DNA of 64,000 nucleotides from Leisingera methylohalidivorans DSM 14336 (lineage in GTDB: Bacteria; Pseudomonadota; Alphaproteobacteria; Rhodobacterales; Rhodobacteraceae). This document shows positions 1 to 8,218 of the stretch, one piece after another; within the stretch, counting starts at the first letter, position 1, and each line of letters opens with the position of its first letter. The stretch lies in NCBI RefSeq assembly GCF_000511355.1, contig NC_023135.1, positions 3,896,838 to 3,960,837 on the forward strand, given 5' to 3'. The position numbers and the translations under genes were made by a program. A model generated the notes under the pieces. That model saw only the letters and a list, made by a program, of their open reading frames with translations, was not told the origin of the DNA and did not search any database.

Positions 1-1
1 G

Positions 2-244
2 ATCGCCTCGGGCAAGATGTTCCTGGCCAACACGCTGCCCAGCTTCATGCTTGCCATGTTCGACTGGAACCCGCTGTTTCACTGCATCGACCAGGCCCGC
101 GGCTTTGTCTTTATCAACTACAACCCGCATTTCAGCTCCTGGCAGTATGCAGCCTGGGTAGCGCTGGTGCTGATCGTGATTGGCCTGATGGGCGAATTCT
201 ACACCCGCCGCCAGGTCTCCATCAGCTGGGGCGCGCGGCGGTAA
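2..244 (+). CDS. ABC-2 type transporter permease, C-terminal fragment
   Basis: The reading frame is open from the window edge, so only the last 80 residues are seen. They hold an aromatic-rich extracytoplasmic stretch (FDWNPLFHCIDQARG) and one final membrane helix (WVALVLIVIGLMGEF), then a short basic tail. This pattern resembles the last helix of ABC-2 permeases that export polysaccharide or capsule; the substrate cannot be judged. The family call rests on this tail alone. The start and ATPase partner lie upstream, outside the window. Confidence 0.6.
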   Translation: MASGKMFLANTLPSFMLAMFDWNPLFHCIDQARGFVFINYNPHFSSWQYAAWVALVLIVIGLMGEFYTRRQVSISWGARR

Positions 245-248
245 CCGC

Positions 249-270
249 AAAACCGGTCCAGGTTTTTTTT
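249..270 (+). terminator. Possible weak terminator after ABC-2 permease
   Basis: AAAACC pairs with GGTTTT around a 6-base loop and runs into eight T residues, just after the permease stop. The stem is short and AT-rich, so it is weak. Confidence 0.35.
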
Positions 271-319
271 CAAAAGGCTTAGCAAAAGATAGCCACGACA
301 CCATTGCGCTGCACTGGCA

Positions 320-922
320 TCACGTGACCATTCTGAGTGTTAAGTTGATCCGCCCGCCCTTGGGCAGCAGCCGTGAGGATTTGAACCGGATCCGGTCTAT
401 CCCATGATAGGTCAGCCGCGCCTCGCCGCCCATGACCACCGCATCGCCAGAGCTGAGCCAGATCGATTCCGTCTTGCCGCCGCGGCTGCGGTTGCCGATC
501 CGGAACAGCGCATCATCTCCCAAGCTGATTGACACGACAGGGTAAGAGAAATCCGCCTCATCCTTGTCCTGATGCAGCCCCATCCGGGCGCCCTCGCCAT
601 AGTAGTTCAGCAGGCAGCACTCCGGCTCACGTTCCAGTCCGGTCAGCGCGTGCCAGATCTCCAGTACCGCCTCCGGGATATCCGGCCACTTGCGCCCGGA
701 GGGCTGCTGTTCCGCATAGCGGTAACCGGAGGCGTCAGAATACCAGCCGAACTGCCCCGCCGACGTCATCCGTACCGACATCTGCCCGCCGCCCCGCACC
801 TTGGGGGAAATCAGCGGCGCCGCTTTCAGCACCGGCCGCAACGCGTCTATCAACGCCGCTTGCCGGTCCGGACCAAGGAACCCCTTGTAGACATCGAAAT
901 CGCGCACACGCAGCAAGGTCAT
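320..922 (-). CDS. alkB: AlkB-like alpha-ketoglutarate-dependent dioxygenase
   Basis: Fe(II)/2-oxoglutarate dioxygenase of the AlkB family, whose members oxidatively remove alkyl groups from DNA or RNA bases. The 200-residue protein has the iron-binding H117-x-D119 (LHQDKDE) and distal H173 (TYHGIDR), and ends with the R191-x-N-x-x-x-R197 signature that binds 2-oxoglutarate. Length matches bacterial AlkB. It is transcribed away from dnaK, with about 215 bp between the starts. No Ada-type box was recognised upstream. The family is clear; the preferred lesion is not known from sequence. Confidence 0.9.
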   Translation of the reverse strand: MTLLRVRDFDVYKGFLGPDRQAALIDALRPVLKAAPLISPKVRGGGQMSVRMTSAGQFGWYSDASGYRYAEQQPSGRKWPDIPEAVLEIWHALTGLEREPECCLLNYYGEGARMGLHQDKDEADFSYPVVSISLGDDALFRIGNRSRGGKTESIWLSSGDAVVMGGEARLTYHGIDRIRFKSSRLLPKGGRINLTLRMVT

Positions 923-972
923 TGCCGTTCATCCATCCTTAACCATAGCCCTTGCAAAAAAGCGTATTGATT

Positions 973-988
973 CACGCCTCCGGGCGTG
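973..988. other. Perfect hairpin between divergent alkB and dnaK
   Basis: CACGCC, loop TCCG, GGCGTG: a 6-bp GC-rich stem-loop just upstream of the dnaK heat-shock promoter. It has no T-tract, so it is probably not an intrinsic terminator. It could be an operator or chance. Confidence 0.35.
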
Positions 989-996
989 CCTGAGCG

Positions 997-1025
997 CTTG
1001 CAGGGCCGTTTTCACGTCCCTATAT
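997..1025 (+). promoter_or_regulatory. Heat-shock (RpoH/sigma-32-type) promoter of dnaK
   Basis: CTTG at 997-1000 is followed 18 bases later by CCTATAT at 1019-1025. This fits the alphaproteobacterial RpoH pattern CTTG-N17/18-CYTATNT. The start point would lie about 100 bases before the dnaK ATG. A good site in the expected place; not tested. Confidence 0.7.
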
Positions 1026-1136
1026 ACGCCGGGACGCGGCAAGGTGCAGACCAAACCGCAACTTCCATCGGGGCCAGGATGCCGCAACGGGTTCAGGCCT
1101 CGGGTAATCGCCTTGAGTAGTAAAAAGGGATCGCAA

Positions 1137-3059
1137 ATGAGCAAAGTTATCGGCATCGACCTGGGTACCACCAACTCCTGCGTGGCCATCATGGATGGCT
1201 CCCAGCCCCGCGTGATTGAAAACGCCGAGGGCGCACGCACAACCCCGTCAATTGTTGCCTTCACCGACGACGAACGCCTGGTCGGCCAGCCGGCCAAACG
1301 CCAGGCTGTCACCAACCCCGACAACACCGTGTTCGGCGTTAAGCGCCTGATCGGCCGCCGGTTCGACGACGCCGCAGTCGCCAAAGACAAGAAGATGGTG
1401 CCGTTTTCCATTATCAACGGCGGCAATGGCGACGCATGGGTGGAAGCCAAGGGTGAGAAATACTCCCCTTCGCAAATCTCAGCCTTCACCCTGGGCAAGA
1501 TGAAAGAGACCGCGGAATCCTACCTGGGCGAGGAAGTCACCCAGGCGGTGATCACTGTCCCGGCCTATTTCAACGACGCACAGCGCCAGGCTACCAAAGA
1601 CGCCGGCAAGATCGCAGGCCTCGAGGTACTGCGTATCATCAACGAGCCGACCGCGGCTGCGCTGGCCTACGGCCTCGACAAGGAAGATACCCAGACCATC
1701 GCGGTTTATGACCTCGGCGGCGGCACCTTCGACGTGACCATCCTGGAAATCGACGATGGCCTGTTCGAAGTGAAGTCGACCAATGGTGACACCTTCCTGG
1801 GCGGCGAAGATTTTGACATGCGTATCGTCAACTACCTGGCGGACCAGTTCAAAAAGGAAAACGGTGTCGATCTGTCCAAGGACAAGATGGCCCTGCAGCG
1901 CCTGAAAGAGGCCGCTGAGAAAGCCAAGATCGAACTCTCCTCCACCTCGCAGACCGAGATCAACCAGCCGTTCATCTCGATGGACCCCTCCTCGGGCCAG
2001 CCGCTGCACATGGTGATGAAGCTGACCCGCGCCAAGCTGGAAAGCCTGGTCTCCGACCTGATTAAGCGTTCGATGGACCCGTGCAAGGCGGCCCTGAAGG
2101 ACGCTGGCCTGTCCGCTTCCGACATTGACGAAGTGGTTCTGGTCGGCGGTATGACCCGTATGCCGCGTGTCATCGAAGAAGTGACCAAATTCTTCGGCAA
2201 GGAACCGCACAAAGGTGTCAACCCTGACGAAGTGGTTGCCATGGGCGCGGCCATCCAGGCCGGCGTTTTGCAGGGCGACGTCAAGGACGTGGTGCTGCTC
2301 GACGTGACCCCGCTGTCCCTGGGCATCGAAACCCTGGGCGGTGTCTTCACCCGCCTGATCGACCGCAACACCACCATCCCGACCAAGAAAAGCCAAGTAT
2401 TCTCGACCGCGGAAGACAACCAGAACGCCGTGACCATCCGCTGCTTCCAGGGCGAGCGTGAAATGGCCGCCGACAACAAGATGCTCGGCCAGTTCAACCT
2501 CGAGGAAATCCCGCCGGCACCACGCGGCATGCCGCAGATCGAAGTGACCTTTGACATCGACGCCAACGGCATCGTATCGGTCGGCGCCAAGGACAAGGCG
2601 ACTGGCAAAGAACAGCAGATCACCATCCAGGCATCGGGCGGCCTGTCCGACGACGACATCGAAAAGATGGTCAAGGACGCCGAGGAGAACGCCGAGGCGG
2701 ACAAGGAGCGCCGCGAGCTGATCGAAGCCAAAAACCAAGCCGAATCGCTGATCCACTCGACCGAGAAATCGGTGGAAGAGCATGGTGAAAAAGTTGATCC
2801 GTCCACCGTCGAGGTGATCGAGCTGGCCGTGGCTGCGCTGAAAGACGAACTGGAAAACGAAAAAGCGACCGCCGAGAAGATCAAATCCGGCATCCAGAAC
2901 GTCACCGAAGCTGCGATGAAACTGGGCGAGGCGATCTACAAAGCACAGGCTGAAGCGGACGGCGAAGAAGAGCCGGCCGCGGCGGACGAGGCTGCAAGCC
3001 CGGCGGATGACGACATTGTTGACGCGGAATTCGAAGACCTGGACAACGACAAGCGCTAA
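1137..3059 (+). CDS. dnaK: Molecular chaperone DnaK (Hsp70)
   Basis: ATP-driven cytoplasmic Hsp70 working with DnaJ and GrpE. It has 640 residues: an ATPase domain opening with [11 protein letters not shown] and containing [13 protein letters not shown], a substrate-binding domain, a helical lid, and an acidic tail ending EDLDNDKR. Length is normal. The ATG at 1137 is chosen because [12 protein letters not shown] is the conserved N-terminus and AAAAAGGGA precedes it; the frame is open further upstream, but that part overlaps the promoter. It is followed by dnaJ on the same strand, with a strong hairpin between them. Confidence 0.98.
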   Translation: MSKVIGIDLGTTNSCVAIMDGSQPRVIENAEGARTTPSIVAFTDDERLVGQPAKRQAVTNPDNTVFGVKRLIGRRFDDAAVAKDKKMVPFSIINGGNGDAWVEAKGEKYSPSQISAFTLGKMKETAESYLGEEVTQAVITVPAYFNDAQRQATKDAGKIAGLEVLRIINEPTAAALAYGLDKEDTQTIAVYDLGGGTFDVTILEIDDGLFEVKSTNGDTFLGGEDFDMRIVNYLADQFKKENGVDLSKDKMALQRLKEAAEKAKIELSSTSQTEINQPFISMDPSSGQPLHMVMKLTRAKLESLVSDLIKRSMDPCKAALKDAGLSASDIDEVVLVGGMTRMPRVIEEVTKFFGKEPHKGVNPDEVVAMGAAIQAGVLQGDVKDVVLLDVTPLSLGIETLGGVFTRLIDRNTTIPTKKSQVFSTAEDNQNAVTIRCFQGEREMAADNKMLGQFNLEEIPPAPRGMPQIEVTFDIDANGIVSVGAKDKATGKEQQITIQASGGLSDDDIEKMVKDAEENAEADKERRELIEAKNQAESLIHSTEKSVEEHGEKVDPSTVEVIELAVAALKDELENEKATAEKIKSGIQNVTEAAMKLGEAIYKAQAEADGEEEPAAADEAASPADDDIVDAEFEDLDNDKR

Positions 3060-3081
3060 CGCCTGATACACAGGCCATAGC

Positions 3082-3114
3082 GGGCCGGTCCGGACCCCGG
3101 ACCGGCCCATTTTC
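3082..3114 (+). terminator. 12-bp hairpin between dnaK and dnaJ
   Basis: GGGCCGGTCCGG (3082-3093), a 3-base loop, and its exact reverse complement (3097-3108), followed by ATTTTCGTT. This looks like an intrinsic terminator with a short T-run. It probably reduces dnaJ expression relative to dnaK or protects the dnaK mRNA end, because dnaJ begins only 24 bases later on the same strand. Confidence 0.7.
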
Positions 3115-3137
3115 GTTGAGGCAGATGGGGTTATCCG

Positions 3138-4298
3138 ATGTCAAAACGCGACTATTACGACGTTCTGGGCGTGGCCAAAGGCGCCACCGCAGACGAAATC
3201 AAAAAAGGCTTTCGCAAGAAGGCCAAGGAACTGCACCCCGACCGGAATTCTGATAATCCGGACGCCGAATCGCAGTTCAAGGAAGCCAACGAGGCTTACG
3301 ACGTCCTGAAGGACGCCGAGAAAAAGGCAGCTTATGACCGCTTTGGCCATGCAGCCTTTGAAAACGGTATGGGCGGCGGACAGCGCGGCGGACAGGGCCA
3401 GGGCTTTGGCGGCGGCGACTTTTCCTCTGCCTTCTCTGACGTCTTCGATGATCTGTTCGGCGACTTCATGGGCGGCCAGCGCGGCGGCGGCGGCGGACGG
3501 CAGCGGGCCTCCCGCGGAGCTGACCTGCGCTACAACCTTCGGGTCTCGCTTGAGGACGCCTTTGGCGGCTTGCACAAAACCATCAAAGTGCCCACTTCGG
3601 TCTCTTGTACCTCCTGCGAGGGCACCGGCGCCGAGGGCGGTGTGGAACCGACCACCTGCCCGACCTGCTCCGGCATGGGCAAGGTCCGCGCCCAGCAGGG
3701 ATTTTTCACCGTTGAGCGCACTTGCCCGACCTGTTCGGGCTTGGGTCAGATCATCAAGAACCCGTGCAAGTCCTGCCACGGCCACGGCCGGGTGGAAAAG
3801 GACCGCTCGCTGTCAGTGAACATCCCCGCAGGGGTCGAAACCGGTACCCGCATCCGCCTCGCAGGCGAAGGCGAAGCCGGCCTGCGCGGCGGCCCGCCAG
3901 GCGATCTCTACATCTTTGTCGAAGTTGCTCCGCACAGCCTGTTCGAACGCGACGGTAACAACCTCTACTGCCGGGTTCCGGTCAGCATGGCCAAGGCAGC
4001 CCTTGGCGGCTCCATCGAGGTGCCGACTATCGACGGCGGCCGCGGCAGGGTGCAGATCCCCGAGGGCAGTCAGTCAGGCCGCCAGATGCGCCTGCGCGGC
4101 AAAGGCATGCCGGCGCTACGCGGCGGTGCCACCGGCGACATGTTCATCGAACTGGCTGTGGAAACACCGGTCAACCTCACCGCCCGCCAGAAAGAGCTTT
4201 TGCGCGAGTTTGAGGAAATGTCCGAGGACAACACCAACCCCGAATCCCGCAGCTTCTTCTCTTCGGTGAAAAGCTTCTGGGACGGGATGAAAGGCTGA
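3138..4298 (+). CDS. dnaJ: Chaperone DnaJ (Hsp40)
   Basis: Co-chaperone that delivers substrates to DnaK and stimulates its ATPase. The 386 residues contain a J domain with HPD at 33-35, a Gly/Phe-rich linker (about 74-125), a zinc-binding region with four CxxCxGxG repeats ([32 protein letters not shown]), and the C-terminal peptide-binding domains. It is a full type I DnaJ of usual length. The ATG at 3138 has GATGGGG upstream. It lies 78 bp after dnaK and is followed by a strong terminator. Confidence 0.98.
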   Translation: MSKRDYYDVLGVAKGATADEIKKGFRKKAKELHPDRNSDNPDAESQFKEANEAYDVLKDAEKKAAYDRFGHAAFENGMGGGQRGGQGQGFGGGDFSSAFSDVFDDLFGDFMGGQRGGGGGRQRASRGADLRYNLRVSLEDAFGGLHKTIKVPTSVSCTSCEGTGAEGGVEPTTCPTCSGMGKVRAQQGFFTVERTCPTCSGLGQIIKNPCKSCHGHGRVEKDRSLSVNIPAGVETGTRIRLAGEGEAGLRGGPPGDLYIFVEVAPHSLFERDGNNLYCRVPVSMAKAALGGSIEVPTIDGGRGRVQIPEGSQSGRQMRLRGKGMPALRGGATGDMFIELAVETPVNLTARQKELLREFEEMSEDNTNPESRSFFSSVKSFWDGMKG

Positions 4299-4363
4299 GC
4301 AAACACCCTGCAAAGGCTTGGGAACGTGCGGACCCCGGGCCTTTGCCGGAAAGCGAGCCAATC

Positions 4364-4397
4364 AAAAGCGCCCCCGCCGGGGCGCTTTTCTTTTTAT
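4364..4397 (+). terminator. Rho-independent terminator of dnaKJ
   Basis: AAAAGCGCCCC (4364-4374), loop CGCC, GGGGCGCTTTT (4379-4389), then CTTTTTAT. The 11-bp stem is perfect and followed by a T-rich tract. Confidence 0.9.
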
Positions 4398-4574
4398 TTG
4401 CGGCCTGGACTGAGACCGAAGACGCCGGCGGAAAGCCCGCCAGGCTTGCGGTGCGCGGCATCCCTTTTTTTCCCCCTGGAACGGTGCACAAGGGATGCAC
4501 GCATGCCCCCGGCTGCCGCCGCATCGCGGGTCGCCTTAACACTTTATCAACTATGATGACCGCACCATGGCGCC

Positions 4575-5339
4575 ATGGCACAGGACCCGTCATTTAAGGA
4601 CGTCTCCCTGCCGTTGTTCCCAGGCAGCGGCGAGGCCTCATCGCCCCCCCTCTCCTCTGGCTACCTGCCCTCATATATCAAGGATCACCGCGCCCGCCTG
4701 CGCGACCGTTTCATGAAGGGCGGTGCTGCGGCAATGCCGGATTACGAGTTGCTGGAACTGGTTCTTTTCCGCTCTATTCCACGCCGGGATGTGAAACCAG
4801 TGGCTCGGCAGCTGCTTGATAGATTTGGAGATTTCAACCGCGTCGTGTCCGCCTCCCCCGAACGGCTGGCGGCTGTCAAAGGCATTGGTGATGCTGTGAT
4901 AACCGACCTCAAAGTGCTCGAGGCTGCTGCTCACCGCATGGCCCGAGCCCGCGTCATGCAGCGGCAGGTGATTTCCAGCTGGGATGCGCTGCTTGACTAC
5001 TGCCACACCACCATGACGCATCTGGAAACAGAGCAGTTCCGGATCCTGTTTCTGGACCGCAAGAACGTACTGATCGCCGACGAAGAACAGGCCCGCGGCA
5101 CCGTGGACCATGTCCCGGTTTACCCCCGGGAGGTTGCCAAAAGGGCTCTTGAGATCAATGCCAGCGCATTGATTTTAGTGCACAATCACCCGTCCGGAGA
5201 TCCAACGCCTTCAGACAGTGACCTCAGTATGACCACTCAAGTTCAGGCCGCTCTCTCTGCGCTTGGCATCACCCTGCACGATCACCTGATCATCGGTAAA
5301 TCCACCGAACTAAGTTTTCGCGCCCAAGGCTATCTCTAA
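4575..5339 (+). CDS. radC: RadC family JAB/MPN-domain protein
   Basis: 254 residues. An N-terminal helix-hairpin-helix-like part (LAAVKGIGDAVI, about 98-110) is followed by the RadC JAB/MPN+ metal-binding domain with H203-x-H205 and a downstream Asp (HNHPSGDPTPSDSD). Historically linked to DNA repair, but the biochemical role remains unsettled. The start at 4575 is the in-frame ATG; another ATG 8 bp upstream is out of frame. It follows the dnaJ terminator, so it should have its own promoter. It converges with the PstS-like/OmpA gene. Confidence 0.92.
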   Translation: MAQDPSFKDVSLPLFPGSGEASSPPLSSGYLPSYIKDHRARLRDRFMKGGAAAMPDYELLELVLFRSIPRRDVKPVARQLLDRFGDFNRVVSASPERLAAVKGIGDAVITDLKVLEAAAHRMARARVMQRQVISSWDALLDYCHTTMTHLETEQFRILFLDRKNVLIADEEQARGTVDHVPVYPREVAKRALEINASALILVHNHPSGDPTPSDSDLSMTTQVQAALSALGITLHDHLIIGKSTELSFRAQGYL

Positions 5340-5426
5340 CTGCTCAGCGCGATGCCCGGCCCCGGGGGTTTACTGGGAACCCTGGCTGACCCGAAAAGCA
5401 CTTCAGCACCTGCCTGGGGATGTGCG

Positions 5427-6980
5427 TCAGCGTACCCAGACCTCAACCCGCCGGTTGATCTGGCGGCCCCATTCGCTGTCATCACAGGCCATCGGCAGCG
5501 CTTCTCCAAAGCCATGAGTACTGATCTGCACCCGGCCTGCATCTGCCGTCTCCGCAGCTTTCATCACCGCCTCCTGCACGGCTTCGGCCCGCTGCAGAGC
5601 AATTTTCCGATTGCCTTCAGCTGGCCCGATCCCATCAGAAAACCCGGCGAATACAAGCTCTTTTCCGTCAAACTCTCCTGCCTCCAGCGCGCGGGCCAGT
5701 TGTTCGACATTACTGCGGGATTGCGCATCTGGACGCGCCGATCCAGGCTCGAACCTGAATGAGATTGTTAACCGGCGCATGCCGCCCAGCAGGGTCACCA
5801 GCCGCTGAAGCTCCTCTAACCCGGGTTCCTCTTTTGCAGCCAGGATCGCATTTGCCAGACGGCTGCCCTGTCGGCTGACCGGGATCAGCTCCGGCGCCTG
5901 ATCGACAAATCCCGCCCGACGGATAACTGCCTGCGCCGCAGGGCCGCGTACATACGCCAGGAAATCCCGAGCAACCTTGGGCAGACGGCGGGACGGCAGG
6001 TAAAGGAACATAGGAACCGTCAGCGGATAGTCTTCAGTCTTTACTGCCCTGCGGCTGGCCTGCAAAGAGAACCCGCAGGGGCCCGTCAACGTCAGCATCC
6101 GCGTCGCGCCTTTCTCGGCAAAGCTGGCGATACCTATAGCAAAGGGATCGACCAGAACCCGTCTGGCAAGTGTACTGCTGCTGTCATGGCGGCGGATGCG
6201 TTGTGTGAAACCCGCTCCGGAAGGCGCCATCAGCCGATCCTCCACCGCCTGGGTAAGGCCTGATCCGGAAACCGGCATATGCAGCGAAATCGGCGCATCA
6301 GGACCGCCAACCGTTTCCCAATTGGTGATCTGACCGGAAAATATACCAGCCAGCTGCGGCAAGGAAATCTCACGCACCGGATTGCTGGGCGCCACCACCG
6401 GCACAAAAGCGTCCAGCGCCAGTACCCGGCTGCGGCCCGGCCCGGTCAGATCACCCAGTCCAGCGGCGAGGGCTGCCTTCTGTTCAAGCGGGCGTATCTC
6501 CCGCAGCGCCATCGTCACATCCGCTTCGTCCGCGATAAGAGCCGCAAATCCCCCGTCGGTATTGCTGGAAAGGAAAGTGAAGCGTGCAGCCGGCGTTTGC
6601 CCGCGCAGCAAAACATGGCTAAAATTTCCCTCCGGCAATGCTTCCAACTGCGTCTGATAACCGTTCCGCAAGGCGAAGCCTTCGATCAGCGCGGGCAGCA
6701 GCACCTCAGACATGGCTGAGGAGCCAGCCAGAGTGATTTCCGAAACGAATCCTGACAGGCTGGGGCAGCCTGGTCCATCGCAAGCCACACCTGAGCCGTC
6801 GACGGTGAGTTCGCCGAACTGGGTCTGTACCCGGTAGAACTCGCCATCGAACCCCAGCAACGTACCAGTGAGTTCAACCGCGCCATCGGGGGAAGAAAGG
6901 GTGACATCCTGGGCTGCAAGACCGCGCGCAAAGAATGTCAGAAAAAGTGCGGCGCAAACGGCCGCACGAAAGAAGATCAT
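5427..6980 (-). CDS. Secreted PstS-like substrate-binding protein fused to an OmpA domain
   Basis: 517 residues with a signal peptide (cleavage near AARGLAAQ). Residues about 80-360 resemble PstS-type phosphate-binding folds (ITLAGSSAMSEVLLPALIEGF at the N-side; SNPVREISLPQLAGIFSGQI; SGSGLTQAVEDRL). The last about 115 residues are an OmpA/MotB-like peptidoglycan-binding domain (ISFRFEPGSARPD; FAGFSDGIGPAEGNRKIALQRAEAV; the INRRVEVWV ending). The protein is likely anchored to peptidoglycan rather than feeding a transporter, and no pst permease or ATPase genes are nearby. It lies 24 bp downstream of a secreted gene of unknown function, probably in one operon. Fold assignments are by motif; the ligand is unknown. 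Confidence 0.8.
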   Translation of the reverse strand: MIFFRAAVCAALFLTFFARGLAAQDVTLSSPDGAVELTGTLLGFDGEFYRVQTQFGELTVDGSGVACDGPGCPSLSGFVSEITLAGSSAMSEVLLPALIEGFALRNGYQTQLEALPEGNFSHVLLRGQTPAARFTFLSSNTDGGFAALIADEADVTMALREIRPLEQKAALAAGLGDLTGPGRSRVLALDAFVPVVAPSNPVREISLPQLAGIFSGQITNWETVGGPDAPISLHMPVSGSGLTQAVEDRLMAPSGAGFTQRIRRHDSSSTLARRVLVDPFAIGIASFAEKGATRMLTLTGPCGFSLQASRRAVKTEDYPLTVPMFLYLPSRRLPKVARDFLAYVRGPAAQAVIRRAGFVDQAPELIPVSRQGSRLANAILAAKEEPGLEELQRLVTLLGGMRRLTISFRFEPGSARPDAQSRSNVEQLARALEAGEFDGKELVFAGFSDGIGPAEGNRKIALQRAEAVQEAVMKAAETADAGRVQISTHGFGEALPMACDDSEWGRQINRRVEVWVR

Positions 6981-7004
6981 ATGGATACCTGAAGTTACCG
7001 CAAA

Positions 7005-7907
7005 TCAGTTTGTTGCGATTTTCAGATCTTCTACCAGATTATTCAACACCAGAAAGCTGCCCTTTGCATCGCAATCCGGCATTGCCATCACCAAATCCCG
7101 GCTGGTGAGCTGTCCACCAAGCAATTGCAGCGCCTGAGCAGAAATATCCCTGCCGCAATTGTATTCCGTAACTTCGGCCTCAGCAGTCAGAGACACGGTA
7201 CCGGATTCACTTGTGGTGCGTGGCAGGCTGTAGATCTCGGCAATACGCGGTGCCAATTGGCTGTCGTCGCCCAGGCGGACCACTTGCCCGGCCCCAGCCG
7301 CGCCGCGCCAGACATGGCCAGCGCTGCCATAGGCGGCACCAAACTCGCGAGCGTGGATTTCGAAACCGCTGTTACCGGTCCACTGCAGAACAATCCGCTC
7401 AATAGCGTCAAGTCCATCTACCTCCGCGACGGCGACAGCTCCGCTACCGCTCGCGGTCTCCGCGATGAAGACGGCCGTCCCGGCCAAAGCCGGCACCTGT
7501 GCGCTGAACCGGCCGGACTGGTCTAACGAAGCAGTAAAGGTCATGCCGCTGTGATGCACGGTTAAGCGCTCGTTTGGCCTGCATGCCGCCTCAACCGAAA
7601 GCCTAACCATTGCGATCGGGGCTGCTTCAGCCGCGGCCGTCATTTGGCAGGACACTGTATGCAAAGGTTCGGCTGGCTGGCTGCCCGCTTCCAACTCGTT
7701 TGCAGCAGCCGGCACCGACGTTAGCGTTATCTTTTCGATTCGAAGCTGAGCAGCATCGGGCTCCCCTGGCAGTTCAGGATCAGCCGCAGCGGTCCGGCCA
7801 GCCATACTGACCGCCAAGCCCGTGCCGGAGGACTGCATGAAGAATCCGATGCCCAAGGCGCAAGCCAGCGTCAACGCGCTTGTCAGCATCACCTGTTTGC
7901 TTAGCAT
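7005..7907 (-). CDS. Secreted or membrane-anchored protein of unknown function
   Basis: 300 residues, not recognised. An N-terminal hydrophobic segment (ALTLACALGIGFFMQ) would act as a signal or anchor and is followed by an Ala/Pro/Glu-rich linker. The rest contains beta-rich stretches (MTFTASLDQSGRFSAQVPAL) and four well-spaced Cys in the exported part (SCQ, ACR, NCG, DCD), which could form disulfides. The ATG at 7907 has an excellent AGGAGG. It is the first gene of a likely two-gene operon with the PstS-like/OmpA protein, so a joint periplasmic role is plausible. It lies downstream of secA on the same strand, about 310 bp away. Confidence 0.75.
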   Translation of the reverse strand: MLSKQVMLTSALTLACALGIGFFMQSSGTGLAVSMAGRTAAADPELPGEPDAAQLRIEKITLTSVPAAANELEAGSQPAEPLHTVSCQMTAAAEAAPIAMVRLSVEAACRPNERLTVHHSGMTFTASLDQSGRFSAQVPALAGTAVFIAETASGSGAVAVAEVDGLDAIERIVLQWTGNSGFEIHAREFGAAYGSAGHVWRGAAGAGQVVRLGDDSQLAPRIAEIYSLPRTTSESGTVSLTAEAEVTEYNCGRDISAQALQLLGGQLTSRDLVMAMPDCDAKGSFLVLNNLVEDLKIATN

Positions 7908-8218
7908 GAGATCCTCCTGAACCTGTTCGGCTAAGAAAGCTTGCCTGAAAATTCCGGCCGGTTTGTGGCGGCCGGCAGGAGAGATTCAGGAAAATACGGC
8001 AATTTCGCCATCTTTGTCTCGCGCTGGGAAACAGACCCATGTCTGCTCCCCGTTCTTTGGCATTGCCAGAGTTTCTCTAGCGGCCTAGCGCGCTGTACCT
8101 TGCGCAGCGCCATGCACAAGGGAAGCAATCTTTTCCAAAAGGCCAGCGACGTGCGGGAAATCACCCACACGCCGCCGGGCGCAGCTTTAAGAAAGAGCCT
8201 GCGCGCTTTCCCCGGATC
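7908..8218. other. Intergenic region downstream of secA
   Basis: No convincing gene. A hairpin at 8191-8210 (GAAAG-a-GC / GC-g-CTTTC, one mismatch), read on the minus strand and followed by TTAAAGC, may end the secA transcript. The part nearest 7907 should hold the promoter of the two-gene operon downstream; no clear -35/-10 pair was picked. Confidence 0.4.

Noticed and set aside
1479..3110. 543-codon frame antisense to dnaK
   Set aside because: It mirrors dnaK codons and has no recognised motifs or ribosome-binding site; a GC-rich shadow.
5352..5366. CCCGG-CC-CCGGG palindrome between converging radC and the PstS-like/OmpA gene
   Set aside because: Short stem and only three T residues; not enough for a terminator call.
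7931..8170. 79-codon minus-strand frame between secA and the secreted gene
   Set aside because: No ribosome-binding site, and composition is not protein-like.
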